Positions 1-6,779 of a stretch of DNA of 10,042 nt are shown here, in pieces. The DNA comes from Thermoplasmata archaeon (GTDB taxonomy: Archaea; Thermoplasmatota; Penumbrarchaeia; Penumbrarchaeales; EX4484-36). A program made the translations under genes and the position numbers. The stretch is taken from positions 1-10,042 of the forward strand of contig JAGHBW010000026.1 of assembly GCA_021160765.1 (NCBI GenBank). The letters run 5' to 3'. Below the pieces are notes generated by a model, which worked only from the letters and a program-made list of their open reading frames with translations, did no database searches and was not told where the DNA came from. Position 1 is the stretch's first letter. Each line of letters begins with the position of its first letter.

Positions 1-88
1 CTCATGCAACCCGGGGGATTCAAGGAGGGAGATGAGGGGGATAATCTTTGAGATGGATGGTGATAAAATCCGCTGGAGGAGGGTTTAG
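1..88 (+). CDS. C-terminal end of an unidentified protein (partial, runs in from the left)
   Basis: Reading from base 2 there are 28 sense codons followed by a TAG stop at 86-88. The translated tail ends in GIIFEMDGDKIRWRRV, which reads like a genuine C-terminal beta-hairpin, and its AGG/GAG/ATA codon use matches the neighbouring genes. An internal ATG at 32 could start a very short ORF, but the frame is already open at the window edge. The NPG followed by a short strand and acidic turn faintly recalls the C-terminus of calcineurin-like phosphoesterases, but too little is visible to assign a function. The gene is convergent with the leftward gene next to it and the two stop codons overlap by 3-4 bases, so no intergenic terminator is present. 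Confidence 0.5.
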   Translation, partial: SCNPGDSRREMRGIIFEMDGDKIRWRRV

Positions 89-915
89 ATCAACCCTTCA
101 TAGAGAGACGGATCCACCTCAATATAGAGGCCATCCAGGTCGTCAACGAGGGTTTCTGGGAGGTTAGGCGAACCTGGGGGAATATCAAAGTAGAGCCTGT
201 AGTATTCAACCTCTCCAGGATAGAGAGAGGTGTCAGGGGGCTGAGGGACCTCAATTGCATCCAATACCGTTCCTGAGGTGCAGTTCAGGGTGAGGTGCCA
301 CGCCTCAAAATGTGTCACGTTCTCCCCCACATTTTCCACCCTTATGTCCATGTACAGATATTTTTCCCTTTCCGTTCCGTTCTCTCTGCCGCACCCCTGA
401 ATCTCTATTCTGGCCGGGCTTCTCCAGGGCCTGTAGTCTACGTTGTCAGGAAGAGCTATTTTAACGGTGGTACGATTGTACAGCACTGCCACCACAGAGA
501 GCCTGAAGGGCTTTTCAGAGTACTGTAATGTCAATGCTCCCCACCCCTCCACCTTTCCCCCGGGGTTGAGTTCATTGAAGAAGAAGGAGTTGTTTATGTA
601 CTCCGTCATGCTCTCTAAATTTAAAGCGCCGAGATTGGTTTCTACAGTAATGCGGAGGTCGCCGTAGCCAAGGGTCAGGTTTCCCATGTTCACTATCTCA
701 AGATAGATCATAAGCCAGCGGTATCCAAAGGGGGTCATCCTGGAGGTGATACGGTCTGTTGTGAACACGTCCCGAACGGTGACATTTACAGGTGGAGGGG
801 ACTCTATCACCTCAGGTTTTTCCTTCTTATCATCACTCTGAGGGATGAGAAGAAATGCGAGGGTGCCCAGAACAACAAGTGCGGTGATTAGAAGTAAAAG
901 GTTTTTCGGTATCAT
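85..915 (-). CDS. Membrane-anchored extracytoplasmic protein with two DUF4352-like beta-sandwich domains
   Basis: This is a 276-residue protein of unknown function. The N-terminus (residues 5-23) is one hydrophobic segment preceded by a lysine, fitting a signal anchor or uncleaved signal peptide. A charged, proline-rich linker follows (about 28-43). Two beta-rich halves come next, about 44-160 and 165-270. Each has a strand of the type found in DUF4352/Ig-like extracellular domains (WLMIYLEIVNMGN and YLYMDIRVENVGEN). Seven N-glycosylation sequons (N44, 79, 108, 147, 179, 199, 211) support an extracytoplasmic location. I chose the ATG at 915 and not the one at 1056: it puts the hydrophobic segment at the N-terminus, and a TATA-like element lies about 25-32 nt upstream, as expected for a leaderless mRNA. 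The extra 47 residues of the longer reading are low-complexity and AT-rich. The family match is by eye only. Confidence 0.8.
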   Translation of the reverse strand: MIPKNLLLLITALVVLGTLAFLLIPQSDDKKEKPEVIESPPPVNVTVRDVFTTDRITSRMTPFGYRWLMIYLEIVNMGNLTLGYGDLRITVETNLGALNLESMTEYINNSFFFNELNPGGKVEGWGALTLQYSEKPFRLSVVAVLYNRTTVKIALPDNVDYRPWRSPARIEIQGCGRENGTEREKYLYMDIRVENVGENVTHFEAWHLTLNCTSGTVLDAIEVPQPPDTSLYPGEVEYYRLYFDIPPGSPNLPETLVDDLDGLYIEVDPSLYEGLI

Positions 916-938
916 TACGGGGGGGTAGTATTTAGCAG

Positions 939-947
939 TTTTAAATC
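939..947 (-). promoter_or_regulatory. TATA-like box for the leftward gene (leaderless)
   Basis: On the minus strand the sequence reads GATTTAAAAC, an archaeal TATA-like element. Its centre is about 28 nt upstream of the ATG at 915, so transcription would begin at or just before the start codon. No Shine-Dalgarno sequence precedes that ATG (the upstream bases are a C tract), which is consistent with a leaderless transcript. The placement is inferred from spacing alone. Confidence 0.5.
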
Positions 948-1058
948 TTTGTATTAATTCTGTACACATTAAAGAACCAAAAATATCGGTGAAAATAACG
1001 GTCATGATAAGAAAATAAAAACAATATATGAAATTCTGAGAAACAGTGGGTGGCAATG

Positions 1059-1110
1059 TTTAAATAGAAACAGAACAATAGGTAGAGGTTTAGGACTTTT
1101 TTAAAGGTGG
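1059..1110 (+). promoter_or_regulatory. TATA-like box and ribosome-binding site for the large surface-protein gene
   Basis: TTTAAATA at 1059-1066 is a good archaeal TATA match and would place the transcription start near 1088-1092. That leaves a leader of about 28 nt. The leader carries AAAGGTGG at 1103-1110, a Shine-Dalgarno-like match, 7 nt before the ATG at 1118. The T6 run at 1096-1101 inside the leader is too close to the ATG to be a TATA box for a leaderless start. Confidence 0.55.
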
Positions 1111-1117
1111 AAATACT

Positions 1118-4100
1118 ATGAGAATACATGGAATAGAGTTGGTGGTGTTTGTTGCAGTGGGTGCGCTATCACTGGCCTTTTTAACCACTGCGTTTACTCA
1201 GAATAATGAACAAGAGCTGAGGGAGGGCGTTCTAGAGGTGGGGGAAGGATATGAGTTCCCCTCAATCCAGATCGCCATAGATTCAGCAGCAGAGGGTTCC
1301 ACTATTGTGGTCCACCAGGGTGAGTACCACGAGAGACTTTTCATACATCGGGGGATAACCCTTGAAGCTGCCCCGGGGGAGAGCTTTCACCTTGCTGCAA
1401 CTCCTCAAGACCCCGGTCCGCCGGGCATTAGAGGTGCTTCTCTGACAATAGCATCCAGCACACCTGTTACTGTTGATGGAGGGACCTATTCATACTCCGG
1501 GACCTCCTGGAATGATGCAGCTATAAAGATCCAGTACGGGAGCAATCATATAATAAAAAATGCGGAGATAAAGAACAGCAAGCAGGGGGTGTGGATCCAC
1601 GGGGGGGACAAAAATGTGGCACTTAACTGCAATCGCATTACAGTGTACAATAACACTATACACGACATAAGTGGCCATGGGATATACATTCAGAGAACAT
1701 ATGCATACGTCTCCTTTAACACAATCTACTCCTGTGGTGAGGGTATCATGGTGGCTCACGGATACACCTCATCAAATGCTGGCGGGGTCTGGGCAAATAC
1801 AATCCACAACTCCACAGTGGGGGTTTTCGTTGAAAAAGACAGACTTCCAAAATTGGAGCAGAACACCTTCACAGACTGCGAATATGGGGTTTATCTCAAT
1901 CAAACAACCTCTCGCCTCAACCTGAAGGGGAACAGTTATTACCGATGTACAAACGGCACCTTTTATCTGGGCACTGGTCCAATCTTGAACCAGGAGAGGT
2001 ATTACAACTGCACCACTGGTGTGCTCACCTCCTTAGCTGGGAGTGGTAGGGTTGACATCTACTCCACCGAGATTCACGGTTCAATTGAACATGCCATCAA
2101 CCTGGCCGCTAGCCTATATGCCCAAAATTTAAGGGTAATTGGGAGGGGGGGTATCCTTCTTGATCCAGGAGTTGGCGGCAGTGTGACAATTCAAAGCGCT
2201 TATGTGGAGACCTCCTCCGATTCGTTAAGGGTCCTAGGAAATGTGAGTGTTATCTTGAATGGGGTAACCCTCAACTCCACCTCTCGTTCTTTTCTATCGG
2301 AAGGTGTGGCTCATATTGACATGGACCGTTGTACGTTCATCTCTCACGATAACGCGTTTGAGATGGCAGGCGGTGGAAGCCTCACCTCGGATTATTCTTC
2401 TTTCACCTCTTTCGCAGGGAGGGCGCTAATTCTCTCCGACGTGTCAAACTTGCAGTTGCAGAGAGGGTATGCATATTCAGATGGAGCTCAGGTTGTTTAT
2501 CTTCTCCGATGCAATGGGGTTATACTGGATAGCGTGAATATCTCAGGTGGAGGTGGAGTGGGGGTCTTTTTAAAGGAAACAGAGAGGGTCACCTCAATCA
2601 ACCTCACAATAGACGGTAGCCTCTCTGAGGGTATTATAATAAGTGGGGACTCCCCGGAGTTCATAAGACATACGATCCCGGGGACAAATACCTTTGGTGG
2701 TAAGCCCATCTTTTACCTTTATGGTGGTAATGGAGATATCCTAAATCTGACGGATAAAGGGGAGGTTATCATAGCTGGTACAAGTGATTCTATGATAAGG
2801 GAAGAGGGGTGCTATCCAGGTTCAACGTGGATCTTGGGATCTCAGAACTTAACATTTCTCAACTCATCACTTGAACGTGGTCTTCACACCATAGATTCTA
2901 GTGAGATCGTTGGTTATAACATTACTCTGGGGCCGTCGCTCTACTCCGGTGCATCACTTCTCATGGTGAATTCAACCTTACGCCTTTTCAACTCAACACT
3001 TTCTGAAGGAATGGCGAGCTATGAGACCTTTTACCTTTCCAGATCATCCAGTGCCCACTTTTACAACACCAGCTATGCTGGTTCCGGCGATATGGAATCA
3101 TCTCTTCTAATTCTATACCACCTGATAGGCCTTAAGGTGTTCTACTCCGATGGGGCGGTGGCTCCAGGGGCGGAGTATCTTCTAAACCTGGACAACACAA
3201 CGTTCCGCGCCACATCGCTCTTTTCAGGGGTATCACCACCGACGGATGACAACGGTACGGCTGGTCCCTGGTGGGTTCCTCACATAACTCTTAATGACTC
3301 CTCCGCAATTGAACACAGCCTCTTTATGACTGTGAACGCCACAGAGGAGAGGTCCTGGCAGGAGGAGAGAGGTGTCAATACATCTTATGATCACGTTGAG
3401 GTATTCAGGACAGCAGACATCAGGGCGCCTATGGTTCCCACGGGCCTTGAGGCACACGCTGTGGAGGGGAAAGATGAGATCCTTCTTACATGGAACACCA
3501 ATGTGGACGATACTGCTCTCTACAGGGTCTATCTAGTCGGAGACACCCTGGAGCTTCTTGAAGAGAGGGATTCTCCACCTTTCAGGGATGTTGGGGTTGA
3601 AAACGGGACCTCAAGGACTTACAGGGTTTCTGCTGTGGATGAGGCGGGTATAGAGAGCGAGCTCTCATCACCGGTCACGGCGGTTGCAAGGGATTACATT
3701 CCGCCGGAGAGGCCCTCAGATCTTTGGGTTGAAGGATATGGAGGAACCAATGCAACGCTCACCTGGACAGAATCCACCTCCAACGATGTTGTCATTTATA
3801 GAGTCTTCGTGGCGGAGGGAATAAGACAGGGAGGGGGGATAGAAGGCTTTTCAATGGTCGGTGAGACCACTGGAAAAACCTTTGAGGTTCACGATCTCCT
3901 TCCGGAGACGGAGTACACCTTCACAGTGCTCGCGTATGATGAGGCTGGGAACCCATCCCTTCCCGCCCCCATGGCGTACATCACAACCCTGGATATCACC
4001 TGGCCAGTTGTTTCAAATCTAACGTGGAGCGTTGAGTTATATCAGGTAACAGTGGAATGGGATACAGATCAGGTGACGAAGGGAACACTCTATCTAGGCA

Positions 4101-4948
4101 CATCAACGGATAATATGGTGGAGCATAGAGAGGAGGACTACAACTTACACCATACAGTGGTTGTGGATCGTCTGGCACACAACGCAACGTATTACTTCTA
4201 TGTTTACTCTGAAGAGCCATCAGGGAACAACGTCACAGATGACAACTCAGGTGAATATTATACCTTCAAAACACCTCCCTTTGAGGGGTACCTGAGAATC
4301 GTCCTCAGTTCTTCAAGAGATGGCTCGCCCGTTGAAGGCGCCACTGTCAGGGCTGCTGGGAGAAGTGCCCAGGTGGGGCTTGCTGAGGTCTCACCGGGAG
4401 TCTATTCGGCTACACTTGAGCCTGGTCCATGGACCATCAGCATAAACGCCGAGGGGTTCATATCTCCATCACCATTTGATATAGAGGTTAATATTCTTCA
4501 GTGGACCAACCTGACACGCAACTTAACACCCGCTGGTCCGCCCCTATGCAACCTCACCGTAAGGATTGTGGATGAAGATGGTAATGGAATAAGTGGAGCC
4601 ACGGTAACCTATAACGGGAGGGAATATACAGCAGATGAGGGGGGACGGGTTTACCTAGGTGATGTGCCCTCAAACGCCTCTTACACCATCACAGTTAAAG
4701 GTGAAGGTTTCAATAAAAGGAGCGTAAAGATAGACATTCCATACGGAGAGGAGGGTGTGGAGGAGAAGATAACCCTGAAGAAAGAGGGTGGGGGAGGGGG
4801 CTCCCTTCTATGGGTAGTAATTCTCTTGCTGGTGGTGGCTGGAGTCATTGGAGCAGTTCTCTTCGTGAGGAGGAAGAAGGGAGGTGGGGAGACGCCTCAG
4901 GAGACTCCTCAGGAGGAGAAGCCAGAAGTGAAGAGTGGGAAGGTCTGA
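1118..4948 (+). CDS. Giant cell-surface protein: parallel beta-helix, FN3 repeats, stalk domains, C-terminal membrane anchor
   Basis: A 1276-residue secreted protein. Residues 5-26 are a hydrophobic signal or anchor. Residues 46-85 show the usual entry to pectate-lyase-like beta-helices (AIDSAAEGSTIVVHQGEYHE). They lead into PbH1-type coils rich in N-x-I and G-I/V-x-I/V patterns, clearest at 135-300 and weaker to about 735. Three FN3-like domains follow: 771-858, 862-957 and 962-1052, the last resembling the purple-acid-phosphatase type. Two carboxypeptidase-regulatory-like domains are at about 1056-1137 and 1142-1221. A glycine run (1224-1228), a transmembrane helix (about 1229-1250), an RRKK stop-transfer and a short TPQE-rich tail end the protein. 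About 30 N-glycosylation sequons are spread over the ectodomain. Beta-helices often bind or cleave polysaccharide, but no catalytic site is identifiable, so a structural, adhesive or glycan-binding role is equally possible. The gene appears monocistronic and intact. Confidence 0.88.
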   Translation: MRIHGIELVVFVAVGALSLAFLTTAFTQNNEQELREGVLEVGEGYEFPSIQIAIDSAAEGSTIVVHQGEYHERLFIHRGITLEAAPGESFHLAATPQDPGPPGIRGASLTIASSTPVTVDGGTYSYSGTSWNDAAIKIQYGSNHIIKNAEIKNSKQGVWIHGGDKNVALNCNRITVYNNTIHDISGHGIYIQRTYAYVSFNTIYSCGEGIMVAHGYTSSNAGGVWANTIHNSTVGVFVEKDRLPKLEQNTFTDCEYGVYLNQTTSRLNLKGNSYYRCTNGTFYLGTGPILNQERYYNCTTGVLTSLAGSGRVDIYSTEIHGSIEHAINLAASLYAQNLRVIGRGGILLDPGVGGSVTIQSAYVETSSDSLRVLGNVSVILNGVTLNSTSRSFLSEGVAHIDMDRCTFISHDNAFEMAGGGSLTSDYSSFTSFAGRALILSDVSNLQLQRGYAYSDGAQVVYLLRCNGVILDSVNISGGGGVGVFLKETERVTSINLTIDGSLSEGIIISGDSPEFIRHTIPGTNTFGGKPIFYLYGGNGDILNLTDKGEVIIAGTSDSMIREEGCYPGSTWILGSQNLTFLNSSLERGLHTIDSSEIVGYNITLGPSLYSGASLLMVNSTLRLFNSTLSEGMASYETFYLSRSSSAHFYNTSYAGSGDMESSLLILYHLIGLKVFYSDGAVAPGAEYLLNLDNTTFRATSLFSGVSPPTDDNGTAGPWWVPHITLNDSSAIEHSLFMTVNATEERSWQEERGVNTSYDHVEVFRTADIRAPMVPTGLEAHAVEGKDEILLTWNTNVDDTALYRVYLVGDTLELLEERDSPPFRDVGVENGTSRTYRVSAVDEAGIESELSSPVTAVARDYIPPERPSDLWVEGYGGTNATLTWTESTSNDVVIYRVFVAEGIRQGGGIEGFSMVGETTGKTFEVHDLLPETEYTFTVLAYDEAGNPSLPAPMAYITTLDITWPVVSNLTWSVELYQVTVEWDTDQVTKGTLYLGTSTDNMVEHREEDYNLHHTVVVDRLAHNATYYFYVYSEEPSGNNVTDDNSGEYYTFKTPPFEGYLRIVLSSSRDGSPVEGATVRAAGRSAQVGLAEVSPGVYSATLEPGPWTISINAEGFISPSPFDIEVNILQWTNLTRNLTPAGPPLCNLTVRIVDEDGNGISGATVTYNGREYTADEGGRVYLGDVPSNASYTITVKGEGFNKRSVKIDIPYGEEGVEEKITLKKEGGGGGSLLWVVILLLVVAGVIGAVLFVRRKKGGGETPQETPQEEKPEVKSGKV
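4891..4914 (+). repeat. Two-copy 12-bp tandem repeat in the cytoplasmic tail
   Basis: GACGCCTCAGGA (4891-4902) is followed directly by GACTCCTCAGGA (4903-4914), an 11/12 match. It encodes the repeated TPQE in the short tail after the transmembrane helix. It is in frame and leaves the gene intact. Confidence 0.6.
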
Positions 4949-5104
4949 TCAAGGCCTCGCGTGCATCATGGACCAGGCAGCATCGTAATCCTCAAACATG
5001 CGTGCACGCTCAACCTAACTCTTTAAAGCAGCAAATATATGATCTTTCAGGCAAAAATTATCAAGGTTCATCTCCATCGCCGGAAAAGAATATGGTGTAG
5101 AGGG

Positions 5105-5154
5105 TATAAAAAGTATGCCCGGGGGAGGGAGGAACATTGGAAAAAAGTATATTA
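5105..5154 (+). promoter_or_regulatory. Two tandem TATA-like elements upstream of the CPBP protease gene
   Basis: TATAAAAA at 5105-5112 and TATATTA at 5148-5154 (the latter preceded by an A-rich BRE-like GGAAAAAAG) are both plausible archaeal TATA boxes. They predict transcription starts near 5131 and 5175, giving leaders of roughly 97 and 53 nt before the ATG at 5228. Either or both could drive the downstream group of genes. The call rests on motif and spacing only. Confidence 0.45.
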
Positions 5155-5215
5155 GCCCCCCATCCATAGTGCACATAACTGGGTATTGTTTGCAACATTC
5201 AATTCCACGTCTTTT

Positions 5216-5222
5216 AGGGTGA
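5216..5222 (+). promoter_or_regulatory. Ribosome-binding site that decides the start of the CPBP gene
   Basis: AGGGTGA lies 5 nt before the ATG at 5228. It supports this ATG over an in-frame TTG 42 nt upstream at 5186, which has no comparable site and would add 14 residues without recognisable features. An in-frame GTG at 5219 lies inside the site itself. Confidence 0.55.
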
Positions 5223-5227
5223 CCGCA

Positions 5228-6775
5228 ATGTCAGGGGAATACGATGAGAAGTGGTATGGGGTGCCCCCAGCGGGGGAGAAACCAACCCCACCTAAATGGA
5301 GATATGTTGGTGAAATACTGGCCGTCATCTTTATTGAGTTCTTTCTGTGGGGTCTTTACAGATATTACACCGCACCAATATACGGCCACTTTGGTACGTG
5401 GAAGTTCTACGTGGGTCACATTATAGCTGCTCCCACAATAGCTTTGGGCCCCATACTCATCTACTGGAGGTACTACCGCAGGGAGAGGGGTCTCCCCTTC
5501 CGTTTCACAACGAAGAGGCTGGTCTCCTCCGTCCTTGTTGGCCTTTTCGCTGCCATTATCTGGAGAGTTCTTGAGATGGTGGTTTATGACTCTATGGCTG
5601 TAGCCTGGGGTGTTGCGGAGGGTGGAACAAGGTCCTTTTACTCCCTACTGAACCAGACAACCGCCTCCCTCTTTCTTCTAATGACCTTCGTTCAGTTCTT
5701 CATAGTTGGGCCTGTGGAGGAGCTTGAGTTCAGGTCCTTTGTTCAGGACCAGTCTGCAAGGGTTCTTAAGAACTGGCAGGCCCTGACCCTCTCCTCCATT
5801 CTGTTCGGCCTGAGCCACATACCCATTGCCATAACAATATACAAGATGCCCGCCTGGCAGCTCTTCGTTGCTGAAATCGGCTGGATCACAGCCGGGGCGG
5901 TCTTCGGCGCACTTTACATGTGGTCCAGGAACATCTTCGCCTGTATGGTGATGCACGCTGTTGGAAACTGGCAACTCTCTGTGTTCTATATATCCAGCAA
6001 CTACCCGGGGGGGGTGAACCCCGGGGTTGATATAATCATAGGGACGCTTACAGCTGTTGTGGTCAACTCAATAATGATCCTCCTTTTCTATGCGGTTTTC
6101 CGGTACTACTGGAGACCCCTTGAGAGGGGGGAGCTGACAGTGGGGGGGAGGCTCCTGGAGCGTTTGAAGGAACTGGATTCGGAGCGGACACCTGTTAAAA
6201 AGAGGGTGGGAGCAATTGTCATTACAACTGTTCTGACCCTTGGTGTCATCCTCTCCATAGCATCAGCTGCAGGAATCCCTTATGGCACAAGGTCCCACCC
6301 ATCCGGTGGGGAGGGGGTTTTTAGCATTGAAAAGTATTCTGAGACGAAGGAGAGGGTGGAGGGCAGTGGCCACCTCGCTGAGGGTGAGCACTATGTGATT
6401 GAACTGAACTCAACACCTAAGAAGGTTGTCAAGGGTGTTAGGGTTGTCCTAACATGGAAGGATGAGGATGACATAAGGAGAATGGGAAGGCTGTACAGGA
6501 ATCAGCCAGATAAATTCTCCGTGGTGATCAGCGGTCCCAACTCAACGGAGAGAGATGAGGGGAGCAACCCCCGGGGGGGTGAGGGCAGGATTGAGGTGAA
6601 CCTCACCGTTAATGATGGAACCATTGTGGCCCTCTCCGGAAACTACACAATATCGGTCACCATAACACTGGAGGATTCAGGGCCCTACGTGGGGAGGTTT
6701 GGGGTCTTCGGTTATTTAGACGGAGAAAACGATTTTTCATACGAGATGGAGGTCACATACCTGACGGAGGGATGA
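5228..6775 (+). CDS. CPBP (CAAX protease/Rce1-like) intramembrane protease fused to a C-terminal extracytoplasmic domain
   Basis: A 515-residue polytopic membrane protein. The core carries the CPBP/Abi signature motifs: EExxxR at 164-169 (EELEFR), FxxxH at 193-197 (FGLSH) and HxxxN at 243-247 (HAVGN). These match the glutamate, two histidines and asparagine known for archaeal Rce1. Hydrophobic segments lie at about 28-46, 62-80, 98-120, 144-162, 184-202, 209-231 and 268-291. The unusual part is downstream: another hydrophobic segment at about 326-348 and then some 165 hydrophilic, beta-rich residues with sequons at N394, N438, N458 and N472. They are predicted to face outside and match no family I recognise. 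CPBP proteins are usually 200-300 residues long, so this is about twice normal. They cleave prenylated or other membrane-embedded substrates; the substrate here is unknown. The next gene starts 4 nt after the stop, indicating an operon. Confidence 0.88.
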   Translation: MSGEYDEKWYGVPPAGEKPTPPKWRYVGEILAVIFIEFFLWGLYRYYTAPIYGHFGTWKFYVGHIIAAPTIALGPILIYWRYYRRERGLPFRFTTKRLVSSVLVGLFAAIIWRVLEMVVYDSMAVAWGVAEGGTRSFYSLLNQTTASLFLLMTFVQFFIVGPVEELEFRSFVQDQSARVLKNWQALTLSSILFGLSHIPIAITIYKMPAWQLFVAEIGWITAGAVFGALYMWSRNIFACMVMHAVGNWQLSVFYISSNYPGGVNPGVDIIIGTLTAVVVNSIMILLFYAVFRYYWRPLERGELTVGGRLLERLKELDSERTPVKKRVGAIVITTVLTLGVILSIASAAGIPYGTRSHPSGGEGVFSIEKYSETKERVEGSGHLAEGEHYVIELNSTPKKVVKGVRVVLTWKDEDDIRRMGRLYRNQPDKFSVVISGPNSTERDEGSNPRGGEGRIEVNLTVNDGTIVALSGNYTISVTITLEDSGPYVGRFGVFGYLDGENDFSYEMEVTYLTEG

Positions 6776-6779
6776 GTCT

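Larger units (their letters stand above)
916..1117. other. Divergent intergenic region (202 bp)
   Basis: This AT-rich stretch separates two genes transcribed away from each other. It holds one TATA-like element for each direction and no convincing ORF. The region between the two TATA elements (about 950-1055) contains further A/T-rich patches such as AACAATATATGAAA near 1020-1033, but I see no clear palindromic operator. The two flanking genes both encode predicted surface proteins and could be co-regulated from here. Confidence 0.6.
4949..5227. other. Intergenic spacer (279 bp)
   Basis: I see no supported gene here. The spacer contains a perfect 10-bp palindrome, GCGTGCACGC, at 5000-5009. 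Its half GCGTGCA also occurs at 4959-4965. A/T-rich patches and two TATA-like elements lie in the right part. There is no long T tract, so the terminator for the upstream gene is not obvious. No tRNA-like cloverleaf was recognised. Confidence 0.5.

Noticed and set aside
916..1056. N-terminal extension of the leftward gene to an ATG at 1056
   Set aside because: It would bury the signal-anchor segment 47 residues in, is AT-rich and low-complexity, and covers the TATA-like elements. The ATG at 915 fits the promoter spacing.
1118..4948. CRISPR-like or satellite repeats in the large gene
   Set aside because: The repetition is at the protein level (beta-helix coils and FN3 domains). The DNA shows no regularly spaced identical repeats.
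4810..5100. 96-codon rightward frame overlapping the end of the surface-protein gene
   Set aside because: More than half is an out-of-frame reading of the transmembrane and tail region. The remainder is low-quality sequence with no ribosome-binding site.
5186..5227. Upstream TTG start for the CPBP protease (adds 14 residues)
   Set aside because: There is no ribosome-binding site at this TTG, whereas AGGGTGA sits 5 nt before the ATG at 5228.
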